A stretch of 57,377 nucleotides of DNA from Azospirillum sp. GTDB lineage: Bacteria; Pseudomonadota; Alphaproteobacteria; Azospirillales; Azospirillaceae. Positions 1-8,008 of the stretch are shown in pieces. Position numbers and translations under genes: made by a program. Where the stretch lies: positions 1 to 57,377 of the forward strand of contig JAIXPD010000018.1 in NCBI GenBank assembly GCA_027486405.1, read 5' to 3'. Within the stretch, counting starts at the first letter, position 1; every line of letters starts with the position of its first letter. The notes below the pieces were generated by a model. That model was not told the DNA's origin. It did no database searches and was given only the letters and a program-made list of their open reading frames with translations.

Positions 1-162
1 CCGCGCTGGTTCCAGCGATCCCGTCGTCGCCATCCGCTGGGCAAGGCGGATGCTCGTGCTGGCGCTCACGTCAAACCGACGCGCCGCTGCCCGGCGTGAC
101 CCGCCTTGCTCGATCTCACTGTAAATCCGAACACGAAGGTCCGACGAATAGCTCTGACCCAT
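1..162 (-). CDS. IS630-family transposase, N-terminal part (runs off window start)
   Basis: Read on the minus strand from an ATG at 160-162, the first 54 codons give MGQSYSSDLRVRI, then EQGGSRRAAARRFDVS and SIRLAQR. This is the N-terminal helix-turn-helix of IS630-type transposases, which bind the element ends before a DDE catalytic domain. The frame is open to the window edge, so the catalytic domain would lie outside. Whether the element is complete cannot be seen. With the IS5 remnant beside it, it shows that the left edge of the sulfur island has been a landing site for insertion sequences. Confidence 0.75.
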   Translation of the reverse strand, partial: MGQSYSSDLRVRIYSEIEQGGSRRAAARRFDVSASTSIRLAQRMATTGSLEPAR

Positions 163-310
163 GCTTCACCTCCAACTACCGTGAATCATGGCAAAAAAAC
201 AAACGCAAGCCTTCGATTCAGATTTCACGCTCGATGCTCTAGGTTTGAAAACGAGGGTTCTAAAGCCCGTTTTTATCAGGATGGAGCGCCTTCTCGCGCT
301 CTGCGGCTCT

Positions 311-336
311 GGGATCCGCCGTTCAGGCGGATTCCC
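311..336. repeat. Imperfect inverted repeat near the IS5 remnant end
   Basis: GGGATCCGCC and GGCGGATTCCC face each other around the loop GTTCA, with one bulged base. It lies just beyond the 3' end of the IS5-like transposase remnant and may be an insertion-sequence end or a terminator. The stretch 163-310 between the two transposase fragments holds no gene that I recognise. Confidence 0.4.
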
Positions 337-343
337 GGCGTGA

Positions 344-965
344 TTATGCTGCCGCCAGCAGCTTTGGCAGGCGGATCAGGTTCTAGACGGTCGCGGTCAG
401 CGTGAACATCCAACCGACGCGGGCCGTGCCGCGATGGCGCGTTTTGCGCAAGCCGACTCCCTTGATCCAGCCGAAGACCTCTTCGATCCGTTTGCGGATG
501 CGCAAGGACACGGCGTAGCCGGGGTGTCCGACCGTTGATCGTCGAGCGGTGGTTGCTGGTGTTCTGGGCGACGTGTGGGGCGGCACCCAACGCGCGCGTA
601 TTCGTCACAAAATCCTTGGTGCCGTAAGCCTTGTCGGCTCCGACCGTGATGCGGTGGCGGCCTGGGATGGCCTCGACCATGGACACCGCCGCCTTGCGTT
701 CGGCCAAGCCGGAGGCCGCCGTCAACCGGACATCCACCACCAAGGCGTGACGGTTTTCCATCAGCGCATGCCCCATGAAGGCCAGCTTCGCTGGTTGGCC
801 GCTGCCTTTACGGTAGGGGCGCGCCTCGGGATCGCTGGTCGAGGCATGGGTTTCGTTGGACCGCTTCTCGCCATGAAAGTGGTGGTCGCCGTTGCGCCCC
901 GGCCCCGGCGGCTCGCCGCTGCCGTCCTTGGGCCGGAAGCTCTTCACGCTGGCCCCGTTCGCCAT
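344..965 (-). pseudogene. IS5-family transposase remnant
   Basis: The minus strand encodes the C-terminal two thirds of an IS5-type DDE transposase: HGEKRSNETHAS, then DPEARPYRKG, FMGHALMENRHALVVD and, after a frameshift near 540-580, HPGYAVSLRIRKRIEEVFGW. The IRKRIEEVFGW block is the conserved catalytic Glu region. Three lesions mark it as dead: the N-terminal domain is absent, the frame changes, and an in-frame TAG at 383-385 stands where the family has a Tyr before NLIRLPKLLAAA. The ancestral stop would be at 344-346. It sits 15 bp downstream of tauC and may have removed genes that once followed it. Confidence 0.8.
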
Positions 966-980
966 CGTCCTCTCCCGGCT

Positions 981-1844
981 TCAGCTCTTGCCTTTCCAGG
1001 GAACCAGCGTCCGTTCCAGCAGGCGCATGCCATAGGAAAAGGCGAAGGCCCAGGCGGCGATGATGCCGATACCGACAAAGACCACGTCGGTCGCCAGAAA
1101 ATGCGAGGCCGACATGATCATGAAGCCGATGCCGCGCGTGGCCGCGATCAGCTCCGCCGCCACCAGCGTGCTCCACCCCACGCCGATGCCGATGCGCAGG
1201 CCGGTCAGAATTTCCGGCAGCGCGCTGGGCAACACGATGTCGAGGAAGAGTTGCCAGCGCGTCGCCCCCAGCGACAGGGCGGCGTTCACCCGTTCGATCG
1301 GCAGGGAACGCACCCCGGCCTGCGCCGACAGGCAGATCGGCGCGAACATCGCCAGCGTCAACAGCACGATCTTGGACAGCTCGCCAATGCCCAGCCAGAT
1401 GATCATCAAGGGCAGATAGGCCAGCGGCGGCAGTGGCCAATAAAACTCAATCGGGGTGTCGAACACGCCCTTGACCCAGCGGTTCAGCCCCATCGCCAAG
1501 CCCAGCGGGATGCCGAAGGACGCGGCGAGCAGGGCGGCGGTGGAGATGCGGAACAGGCTGGCGGACACATGCTCCCCCAGCGTTGCCCCGGCGTACCCGT
1601 CGTCCAGAATGGCCAGGAACTGGGTGAAGACCTCCTCCGGGCCGGGCAGGAACAGCGGCGGGACCAGCCGCAGCCACGCCACCAGGAACCACAGCCCGAT
1701 CAGCGCGGCACCGGTGGCCAGACTGATGAGCAGGGTGGGCGCACCATCCAGGCCAAAGGGGTGAAGCCGCACCCGCTTGGGGGCGGCGGTGGGGGCAGCG
1801 GTGGGGGTGGGCAGCGGCGCGCCCCGGCTTGCCAGATCGGTCAT
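981..1844 (-). CDS. tauC: Taurine/sulfonate ABC transporter permease TauC
   Basis: This 287-aa inner-membrane permease of the TauC/SsuC family carries taurine or a related sulfonate into the cytoplasm. About six membrane segments are visible, starting with [17 protein letters not shown] near residue 40. The EAA loop that docks on the ATPase is in the block [21 protein letters not shown] around 190-210. The ATG overlaps the tauB stop by 4 bp (ATGA), so the two are translationally coupled. The first 25 residues are a Pro/Thr/Ala-rich, Met-free leader with a short repeat (PTAAPTAAP). It is the last gene of tauABC. No tauD follows; the IS5 remnant begins 15 bp further on, so a downstream gene may have been lost. 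Confidence 0.92.
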   Translation of the reverse strand: MTDLASRGAPLPTPTAAPTAAPKRVRLHPFGLDGAPTLLISLATGAALIGLWFLVAWLRLVPPLFLPGPEEVFTQFLAILDDGYAGATLGEHVSASLFRISTAALLAASFGIPLGLAMGLNRWVKGVFDTPIEFYWPLPPLAYLPLMIIWLGIGELSKIVLLTLAMFAPICLSAQAGVRSLPIERVNAALSLGATRWQLFLDIVLPSALPEILTGLRIGIGVGWSTLVAAELIAATRGIGFMIMSASHFLATDVVFVGIGIIAAWAFAFSYGMRLLERTLVPWKGKS

Positions 1845-2644
1845 TGCGGTCGGTCTCCCCCGTCATGGGAACGGTCATGCGGGCGATGCACGAGGTTGCG
1901 GATCTCGTCGTACAGCTCTGCAAAGCGCGGGGCCGACAGAATGGCCCGCACGTCGCGTTCCTGCGCGAACTGCCGGACGAAATCCAGATCGAAGCGGGCG
2001 ACGATCCGGCCCGGGCGCGGCGACATCACCACCACCGTGGTCCCGAGGAACAGCGCCTCTTCGATCGAATGGGTGATGAAGAAGATGCGCTTGCCGGTGC
2101 GCGCCCAGACGTCGATCAGCAGTTCCTGCATCTGCTCACGCGTCAGGCTGTCGAGCGCGCCGAACGGTTCGTCCATCAGCAGGATTTTCGGGTCGGTCGC
2201 CAGCGCGCGGGCGATGCCGACGCGCTGGCGCATCCCGCCCGACAGCTCGTGCGGGGCGGCGTTGGCAAAACCGTCCAACCCCACCAGCCGCAGCAGCTCT
2301 TCCGCCCGCTCCCGCCGGTCGCGCGCCGGGACGCCCGCGAATTTCAGGCCGAGCGCCACGTTCTCGGCCACGCTTTTCCAGGGCAGCAGCGTGTCCTTTT
2401 GAAAGACGACGCCCCGGTCGGCCCCGGGTTTGTCCACCGGTTGCCCGTCGAGCGTGATGGAGCCGTCGGACAGCGGCAGAAACCCGGCGATGGCGTTCAG
2501 CAAGGTGGATTTGCCGCAACCCGAGGCCCCCAGCGCCACGACGACGCTGTTGGCGTCGATGTCGAGCGTGGCGCGGTCCAGCGCGTGCACCATCCGCCCG
2601 TCGCGGGCGGAAAAGAAGACGCTGGCGTTTTGGACGTGAAGCAT
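1841..2644 (-). CDS. tauB: Taurine/sulfonate ABC transporter ATPase TauB
   Basis: This 267-aa ATP-binding subunit powers the TauC channel on the cytoplasmic side. Walker A is GASGCGKST (39-47), the signature is LSGGMRQR (134-141) and Walker B with its catalytic Glu is ILLMDEP (154-160). The H-loop is [23 protein letters not shown], just after the Q-loop, is typical of the nitrate/sulfonate/taurine subgroup. It starts 64 bp after the tauA stop and overlaps tauC by 4 bp. TauB and SsuB are hard to separate by sequence alone; the call rests on the adjacent TauA. Confidence 0.92.
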   Translation of the reverse strand: MLHVQNASVFFSARDGRMVHALDRATLDIDANSVVVALGASGCGKSTLLNAIAGFLPLSDGSITLDGQPVDKPGADRGVVFQKDTLLPWKSVAENVALGLKFAGVPARDRRERAEELLRLVGLDGFANAAPHELSGGMRQRVGIARALATDPKILLMDEPFGALDSLTREQMQELLIDVWARTGKRIFFITHSIEEALFLGTTVVVMSPRPGRIVARFDLDFVRQFAQERDVRAILSAPRFAELYDEIRNLVHRPHDRSHDGGDRPQ

Positions 2645-2708
2645 GGCGTCCTCTCTTCAACCCACGATGGAGCGGCCCGCGTTGGGGCCGCCCACGATGA
2701 GGATGGTG

Positions 2709-3713
2709 TCAGCGCAGATCCTTGACCGCGTCGGGGGTGACGAACCCGCCATAGCTGGGCAGGACGGTGGTGATCTTCTTCTGCTCCTTCAGGAATTCGG
2801 CGGTCGCCTTCAGGATTTTGGCGGCCCCGCCGTTTTCCCCGCCGCCCAGCCACGCGGCGCTCGCCTGTTGGGCCGGGGGAACCAGCGACAGGTTCGTCAG
2901 CGCGGCGGCCTGGTCGGCTGGGGTCCCGCCGAGCAGCTTGGCCAGCGCCTTGGCGTTGTCCGAATCCGCGCTCCAGGCCGCCTTGTCGGTCTGGAACGAG
3001 GCGCTGTACTTTTCGATCACCTGCGCGAAGCCCTTGAGGAAGGCCGGGTTGTCCTTGGCAAAGGACGCGGTGGCGACCCAGGCGGAGAAGGTCGGCGCGC
3101 CCCGGTCGGCGACCTCCTTGGAGGTCAGCAGAACCTTGCCGTTCTTTTTCAGTTCGGTGAGCGCCGGATCCCAGACAAAGGCGGCGTCGAGATCGCCGCG
3201 ATTCCAGGCGGCGACGATGTCCGGTTGGGGAATGGCGAACACCTGGGCGTCGCGCTCGCTGATCTTTTCCTGCTTCAGCACCGCCAACAGTTGGTAATGG
3301 TCGGTGGAGACCGGGGCGGCGGCCAGCTTCTTGCCCTTCAGGTCCGACGGCTTTTCAATGCCCGACCCGTTGCGGACCACCAGCGCCTCGTCGGTGCCGG
3401 AGATGGTGGCGAGGTGGAAGGCCTTGACGTCCAGGCCACGGCTGGTGGCCGCCGCAAAGGGGCTGGACCCGACATAGCCGATCTGCACGTCGCCCGACGC
3501 GATGGCGGCGAAGACATCGGCCCCTGAGTTGAACTTGCGGAAATCGATGGTGACGCCGGTGGCCTTGGCGAAATCGCCGTTGGCGATGGCCACGGAGGAG
3601 GGCAGGGCGTCGGTCTGATAGCCGACCACCACCTTGCCGTTTGCCGCCTCCGCCGCGAAGGGCAGCAGGGCGGTCAAGGCGGAGAACAGCAGCGTGTGCA
3701 GGGGCTTGGTCAT
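2709..3713 (-). CDS. tauA: Periplasmic taurine-binding protein TauA (no internal Met or Cys)
   Basis: This 334-aa periplasmic binding protein captures taurine for TauBC. A signal peptide (residues 1-23, ending in AEA or AANG) precedes KVVVGYQTDALPSSVA, and the TauA hallmarks RKFNSGADVFAAIASGDVQI and AAWNRGDLDAAFVWDPA follow. I chose the ATG at 3711-3713 because the longer frame upstream reads into the AT-rich promoter and gives a non-signal N-terminus. After the initiator there is no Met and no Cys, unusual for 334 residues and consistent with expression under sulfur starvation. It is the first gene of tauABC and its promoter region is shared with the divergent small-protein gene at 4044. Confidence 0.92.
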   Translation of the reverse strand: MTKPLHTLLFSALTALLPFAAEAANGKVVVGYQTDALPSSVAIANGDFAKATGVTIDFRKFNSGADVFAAIASGDVQIGYVGSSPFAAATSRGLDVKAFHLATISGTDEALVVRNGSGIEKPSDLKGKKLAAAPVSTDHYQLLAVLKQEKISERDAQVFAIPQPDIVAAWNRGDLDAAFVWDPALTELKKNGKVLLTSKEVADRGAPTFSAWVATASFAKDNPAFLKGFAQVIEKYSASFQTDKAAWSADSDNAKALAKLLGGTPADQAAALTNLSLVPPAQQASAAWLGGGENGGAAKILKATAEFLKEQKKITTVLPSYGGFVTPDAVKDLR

Positions 3714-3839
3714 GGCGCGGAATCCAACAGAGATGGGGGGAGGGCCGGACGGAATTGGATGGGCCGATGAGGGCATCGGCGGGGACGGTCCGGCGGGTTG
3801 GGAAAACACTAATGCGACGCGCGGGATCGGCGCAATCGC

Positions 3840-3940
3840 AAAAACGCACAAAACTGTAGAAAAATAGACTTTAACAGCGAGAATAAAATGTTGTTTGCGC
3901 GGGCATATAAACATACTTGATAAATAGGAAATAAGGGGTG
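3840..3940. promoter_or_regulatory. Divergent AT-rich promoter island, tauA / small-protein operon
   Basis: The 330-bp gap 3714-4043 has no gene. In an otherwise GC-rich sequence it contains an AT-rich core with two boxes that recur across the window: ATAGACTTTA at 3864-3873 and ATAGGAAATA at 3924-3933, the second preceded by ACTTGATAA. The second box is repeated nearly base for base before the paralogous gene at 57250 (ACTTGCAAAATAGAGAAAT). I infer a shared sulfur-responsive operator. The exact -35 and -10 elements are not certain. Confidence 0.6.
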
Positions 3941-4043
3941 ATGATGGTCGTCCATCGTGTGGAATGTGACGGCCCCACCGCCCGGAGGAGCCGTGCCCTG
4001 ACCCACAGCGCGCACCGCCGGATCATCCCGAGGAGGCCAAACC

Positions 4044-4274
4044 ATGCACCATCCATCCGAACTCGATCTGCTGACCGTGGCCTCGTTGATGCCGACCCCC
4101 GACGGAATCCTGCTGTTGGCCGCCAACGCGGGGGGCGCAGCGGACGGCCAGGACGGCGCGCTGTTTCGCGACCGGGCGGACGATTCCGACCTCGACATGA
4201 CCGATCTGGCGATGCTGGTCAGCTTTGCCTCGCTGCTGCTGGGCCTGCTGGCGCTGCTGCCCGCCAGCCTCTGA
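4044..4274 (+). CDS. Small protein with hydrophobic C-terminal tail, unknown function (copy 1)
   Basis: This 76-aa protein is not one I recognise. A strong ribosome site AGGAGG (4031-4036) lies 7 bp before the ATG. The N-terminal half SELDLLTVASLMPTPDGILL is nearly identical to the start of a second gene at 57250; the two differ only at the first residues before it diverges after about residue 26. The middle is acidic (DRADDSDLD) and the last 25 residues (DLAMLVSFASLLLGLLALLP) look like one membrane helix, so a small tail-anchored protein is likely. It is followed 28 bp later by the nitroreductase gene and is divergent from tauA. The good ribosome site, the conserved paralog and the divergent sulfur-type promoter support a real gene in the sulfur response; the role is unknown. 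Confidence 0.75.
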   Translation: MHHPSELDLLTVASLMPTPDGILLLAANAGGAADGQDGALFRDRADDSDLDMTDLAMLVSFASLLLGLLALLPASL

Positions 4275-4302
4275 TCGTCCGAGCAAGAGCAGACTCCGCA
4301 CC

Positions 4303-4929
4303 ATGACCAAAACCCTGATCGCCGATGTGGCGTTTCCCGATGGTGATTTGGCCGATCTGCCGGTCGCCGCCGGGCCGCTGTTCCTCGACGCGCGGACGCC
4401 GCAATCCTGGTCCGAACGCCCGGTGTCCGCCGCCATCCTGCACCAGCTCTACGAGCTGACCCGGCTGGCCCCGACCGCCTTCAACGGCAGCCCGGCCCGT
4501 TTCGTCTTCCTGACGACGCCCGAGGCCAAGGAGCGGCTGCGCCCGGCGCTGACCAAGGGCAATCTGCCCAAGCTGAAGGCCGGGGCCATCGCCATCGTCG
4601 GCCATGACCTGCGCTTTTTCGAGCATCTGCCGCGCCTCAGCCCGCATTACGACCCGTCGGGGCTGTTCGTGGACAACCCGGCCCTGGCCGAAACCACCGC
4701 GTTCCGCAACGGCACGCTCCAGGCCGGTTATCTGATTCTGGCCGCAAGGCTGCTGGGTTTGGACGCCGGGCCGATGTCGGGTTTCGACAACGCCGCCGTG
4801 GACGCGGAGTTTTTCCCCGATGGCCGGGTGCGCTCCAACATCCTGATCGCGCTGGGCCACGCCGACGGCCCCCCCGCCCGTCCCCGCGCCCCGCACCTGG
4901 ATGTGGCGGAGGCTGTCACCATTCTGTGA
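4303..4929 (+). CDS. RutE-like nitroreductase-family flavoprotein
   Basis: This 208-aa protein belongs to the nitroreductase fold, closest in motif order to RutE, the FMN-dependent malonic semialdehyde reductase of pyrimidine breakdown: RTPQSWSERPVS near 28-40, LTRLAPTAFNGSPARFVFL, then GLDAGPMSGFDNAAVDAEFF. No other rut gene is present. The ATG at 4303 gives the usual family length; an upstream frame to 4225 reads into the small-protein gene and is not used. Being the only NAD(P)H-flavin reductase-type gene in the window, it could reduce an aldehyde product of desulfonation or supply reduced FMN to the many FMN monooxygenases. Both are inference. It is co-transcribed with the small-protein gene at 4044. 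Confidence 0.8.
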   Translation: MTKTLIADVAFPDGDLADLPVAAGPLFLDARTPQSWSERPVSAAILHQLYELTRLAPTAFNGSPARFVFLTTPEAKERLRPALTKGNLPKLKAGAIAIVGHDLRFFEHLPRLSPHYDPSGLFVDNPALAETTAFRNGTLQAGYLILAARLLGLDAGPMSGFDNAAVDAEFFPDGRVRSNILIALGHADGPPARPRAPHLDVAEAVTIL

Positions 4930-4971
4930 GGCCAGGTTGCGCTTGCGAATGGAGAAAAGCCCCCCGCGACA

Positions 4972-6234
4972 TCACGCCCGCGCGATCGGCAGATCGGCCA
5001 AACGGGTGGTGTAGGACGGGGAGCGGTTGTTCTGCCGCATCCGCCAGCCGTGCCCCAGCGTGGCGGCGGAAACCAGCGTGTTGCGGCCCAACGCGCCGTT
5101 CACCGCGTCCACCGCCGCCATCAAACGTGTGGCTTTGGCGCGGTCGGTGGTGTCGAGCAGATCGGCTTGCACCCGGTCGGCGGGTCGCAGGCCGGTCAGG
5201 ATGACGCCCGCCTTGCTGAACGGGACGCCATCGCGCCAGATGCGCCGGGCCGCGTTGGCGGCGGTGGCGATCAGGACGAAACCGTCGGCGCTGGCCGGTT
5301 GCACGCCAACGGTCACGCTGTCGTTGCAGGCGGGGCCGGGGCGGTAACGGCTGGTGCGGATGAACACATGAAGGGCTTCGGCGACCATGCCCTCGGCCCG
5401 CAGCTTTTCCGCCGCCCGGGCCGCGTGAGAGGCCACCGCCTGCCGCATCGTGTCCCAATCCGTCACCGGCTGGCCGAAAGAGCGGGTGACGGCCACCGAC
5501 CGGCGGGGGGAAGGGATCCGATCCAGCGACAGGCAGGACAGGCCGCGCAACTCCTGCACCAGCCGTTCGCCGATCACGGTCAGCGCCTGGCGGGCCAATC
5601 GCGGGTCAAGGTCGCGGAGGTCGGCGGCGGTGGTGACGCCAAGCTGGTTCAACCGGACGGCGTTGCGCCGTCCAACGCCCCACACATCGGCCACCGGAAC
5701 CTGCGACAACACCCGCGCCCGCGCGGCGGGATCGGACAGGTCGCACACCCCGGACGGATCGAGCAGCCCCTTTTTCGCCGCGTGGTTGGCCAGCTTCGCC
5801 AGCGTTTTGGTGGGGCCGATGCCCACACAGGTGGGAATCCCGGTCCAGCGCTTCACCCTGGTCCGGATGTCGGCGGCGTAGGCCGGGAGGGGGCCGTCGA
5901 TGCCCGTCAGATCCAGAAAGGATTCGTCGATGGAGTAGACCTCCAAGCGTGGCGAGAATCCGTGCAGGCAGGCCACCACGCGCGACGACATGTCGCCGTA
6001 GAGCGCGTAATTCGACGAAAACACATGCACCTTGTGACGGCGAATCAGGTCCCGTGTTTCGAAGAAGGGCTGGCCCATTTTCACGCCCAGCGCCTTGAGT
6101 TCCGCGCTGCGGGACACGAAGCATCCGTCGTTGTTGGATAACACCCCGACCGGCACACCCTCCAGATCGGGGCGAAAGACCCGTTCGCAGGACACATAGA
6201 AATTGTTGGCGTCCACCAGGGCGTAGATGGGCAT
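4972..6234 (-). CDS. umuC: Y-family error-prone DNA polymerase subunit UmuC
   Basis: This 420-aa catalytic subunit of a DNA polymerase V type enzyme performs translesion synthesis when activated by cleaved UmuD. Catalytic acidic residues are visible in [16 protein letters not shown] (Asp8) and [12 protein letters not shown] (Asp103, Glu104). The helix-hairpin-helix region follows ([17 protein letters not shown]). The ATG at 6232-6234 gives the canonical [13 protein letters not shown] start and lies 4 bp after the umuD stop. It has seven Cys and several Met, a normal sulfur content, so it is a useful control for the sulfur-poor neighbours. The convergent gene before it ends 42 bp away. Confidence 0.93.
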   Translation of the reverse strand: MPIYALVDANNFYVSCERVFRPDLEGVPVGVLSNNDGCFVSRSAELKALGVKMGQPFFETRDLIRRHKVHVFSSNYALYGDMSSRVVACLHGFSPRLEVYSIDESFLDLTGIDGPLPAYAADIRTRVKRWTGIPTCVGIGPTKTLAKLANHAAKKGLLDPSGVCDLSDPAARARVLSQVPVADVWGVGRRNAVRLNQLGVTTAADLRDLDPRLARQALTVIGERLVQELRGLSCLSLDRIPSPRRSVAVTRSFGQPVTDWDTMRQAVASHAARAAEKLRAEGMVAEALHVFIRTSRYRPGPACNDSVTVGVQPASADGFVLIATAANAARRIWRDGVPFSKAGVILTGLRPADRVQADLLDTTDRAKATRLMAAVDAVNGALGRNTLVSAATLGHGWRMRQNNRSPSYTTRLADLPIARA

Positions 6235-6238
6235 CCTG

Positions 6239-6658
6239 TCACCGTCGGTGAAAGCGGATGGTCGCGGTGACGACGCCCCAGATCGCAAAACCGGGATGGT
6301 CGGTCACGTCGATGGCGGTGTAGGCACGATCGTCGCAATCCGGTGCCAGCCGCGTGCGCCCCCGTTGGATCACCAGCCGTTTGCACAGCAACTCTCCATC
6401 GACGGCGGCGACGACGACATCGTCGTGCCGGGCGGTCAGGCTGCGGTCCACGATGGCCAGATCACCGTCGTGGATCCCGGCCCCGGTCATGCTGTGACCA
6501 CTGATCCGCAAGGTGAAGCTGGCCGACGGGTGCGGAACCAGCGCGTCGGTCAGGTCGATGCGGCCCTCGGCATAGTCGCCAGCGGGCGACGGGAACCCGG
6601 CGGACACCACCGCCTCGACCGCGACGATCACGCAAGGTTGCAACGCCCGCAATTCCAT
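6239..6658 (-). CDS. umuD: UmuD, LexA-like self-cleaving SOS mutagenesis protein
   Basis: This 139-aa protein is trimmed by RecA-stimulated self-cleavage to UmuD', the partner of UmuC. The cleavage site Ala20-Gly21 is in [11 protein letters not shown], the nucleophile Ser56 in SGHSMTG and the general base Lys93 in LLCKRL. The ATG at 6656-6658 has a GGGAGG ribosome site close upstream; an in-frame upstream start at 6682 would lie inside the LexA box and is rejected. It heads the umuDC operon. Confidence 0.92.
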   Translation of the reverse strand: MELRALQPCVIVAVEAVVSAGFPSPAGDYAEGRIDLTDALVPHPSASFTLRISGHSMTGAGIHDGDLAIVDRSLTARHDDVVVAAVDGELLCKRLVIQRGRTRLAPDCDDRAYTAIDVTDHPGFAIWGVVTATIRFHRR

Positions 6659-6676
6659 ACCCGCCCCTCCCAATCG

Positions 6677-6691
6677 GAACAAACATAGAAC
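6677..6691 (-). promoter_or_regulatory. LexA (SOS) box upstream of umuDC
   Basis: On the minus strand the sequence is GTTCTATGTTTGTTC, a perfect GTTC-N7-GTTC direct repeat. This is the known LexA operator of Alphaproteobacteria. It ends about 18 bp before the umuD start codon, where it would block the promoter until DNA damage. It supports the class assignment. Confidence 0.9.
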
Positions 6692-6715
6692 AAAACGCCG
6701 GTCCGGTCGAGTCCT

Positions 6716-6788
6716 GTGCTCCGCTGGAAGCGGACGGTCCGAAGAGAAGCGGTGATGGGCGGCGGGTGGCTGTCGGGCAAGCGGGGCG
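6716..6788. repeat. Dispersed repeat, copy A (about 73 bp)
   Basis: The segment from tgctccgctggaagcgg to ggcaagcggggcggc matches 45963-46036 at about 66 of 74 aligned positions, with one single-base gap. Copy A lies in the umuD-aapM spacer; copy B is the coding end of a monooxygenase gene. Inside are the near-palindrome CGGACGGTCCG and CCGCT/AGCGG arms, so it may fold as a hairpin. Confidence 0.7.
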
Positions 6789-6886
6789 GCGCGTGCCCTT
6801 GTTGCTTTTTGGTCGTCTTTGGGCGCTTGTCTGAGTGTTCTGTCCGCAAAGCCAATGGATTGGACGCCCGGGCGGCTCCTCTCGAC

Positions 6887-8008
6887 TCAACGCTCCACCC
6901 GCCGCAACCGGGCCTCCAGCCACAGGCTGTAGCGCGACGCCAGGACGCAGACGGTCAGATAGATCAGGGCGGCGAAGCCGAACGCTTCGGTGTAGAAGCC
7001 GAGCCAGGCGGGATCCTTGGCGGCGTTGCGGGCGGTGTTCAGCACGTCGAACAGGCCGATCACGACGATCAGCGTGGTGTCCTGGAACAGCCCGATGGCG
7101 AGGTTGACGATGGACGGAATGACCGTGCGCAGGGCTTGCGGCAGGATCACCAGCCGCATGGTCCCCCAATAGGTCAAACCCAGGGCGCGCGCCGCCTCAT
7201 ACTGGCCGTCGGGGATGGCCTGCAAACCGGCGCGGATGATTTCCGCCAGATAGGCCGAGACGAACAGGATGATGGCGATCTGCGCCCGCAACAGCTTGTC
7301 GATGGCCAACCCGGACGGCAGCATCAGCGGGACCAGCAGCGTGGCGACGTAGAGAACCGCGATTAGCGGGACCCCGCGCGTCACCTCGATGAACAGCACC
7401 GCGAGGCTGCGGATCCCGCCCATCCGGCTGCGCCGCGCCAACGCCAGCAAGACCGCCAGCGGGAACGCCCCGATCATGCCGATGGTGGTGAGCAGCAGAT
7501 TGACCGGCAGGCCGCTCCAGCGCTCGGTCGGCACCGGGGGGCCATCGGGCAGGCCGCTGAGCAGCAGCAGGGCCACGGTCAAACCCGCCAACCAGACGCC
7601 CAGCGTTGCCCGCCGCCAGAACAGCGGCGCGGCGCTCATCCCCGCCAGCCCCAGCAGGATGAGCGTGGCGGCCAGCGGCCGCCATTGCCGATCCTGATCG
7701 TAGAAACCCAACAGGATGTAGCGCAGCTTTTCGCCGATGAAGGCCCAGCAAGCCCCCTCTCCGGCGGCGCAGCGTTCGGCCGGTCCGCTCCACACCGCAT
7801 CCAGAATCGCCCAGCGGACCAACGGCGGCAGGCTGACGGCCAAGGCCGCCACACAGGCCAGCGTGATCGCCGTGTTGACCGGCGTGCCGAACAGCGCCCC
7901 CCACAGGGCGCGGGCGTGGGACAGCGCCAGCCTTTGGCGCGGGACCTGCTGGGGGGGCGGAAAGGGGGCGAGCGGATGGGAGGTGGGGGTCAGCGCGTGA
8001 TCGGTCAT
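6887..8008 (-). CDS. aapM: General amino-acid ABC transporter permease AapM
   Basis: This 373-aa permease of the HisM/AapM type forms, with AapQ, the channel of a broad-specificity L-amino-acid importer. Membrane segments start at about residue 35 (TAITLACVAALAV). The inserted loop with GEGACWAFIGEKLRYILLG is typical of AapM. The EAA region is YEAARALGLTYWGTMRLVILPQAL near 290. The end LASRYSLWLEARLRRVER is echoed by a relic at 57030. The start ATG overlaps the aapQ stop by 4 bp (ATGA). No aapP ATPase follows: the next gene downstream is umuD. Confidence 0.9.
   Translation of the reverse strand: MTDHALTPTSHPLAPFPPPQQVPRQRLALSHARALWGALFGTPVNTAITLACVAALAVSLPPLVRWAILDAVWSGPAERCAAGEGACWAFIGEKLRYILLGFYDQDRQWRPLAATLILLGLAGMSAAPLFWRRATLGVWLAGLTVALLLLSGLPDGPPVPTERWSGLPVNLLLTTIGMIGAFPLAVLLALARRSRMGGIRSLAVLFIEVTRGVPLIAVLYVATLLVPLMLPSGLAIDKLLRAQIAIILFVSAYLAEIIRAGLQAIPDGQYEAARALGLTYWGTMRLVILPQALRTVIPSIVNLAIGLFQDTTLIVVIGLFDVLNTARNAAKDPAWLGFYTEAFGFAALIYLTVCVLASRYSLWLEARLRRVER

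Noticed and set aside
549..2402. Long open frame on the strand opposite tauBC, 617 codons
   Set aside because: It lies antisense to clear transporter genes, has low-complexity Gln/Arg-rich composition and no domain; such frames are common in GC-rich DNA.
6660..6682. Upstream start of umuD at 6682 (MFRLGGAGM)
   Set aside because: That codon lies inside the LexA operator, while the ATG at 6658 has a GGGAGG ribosome site.
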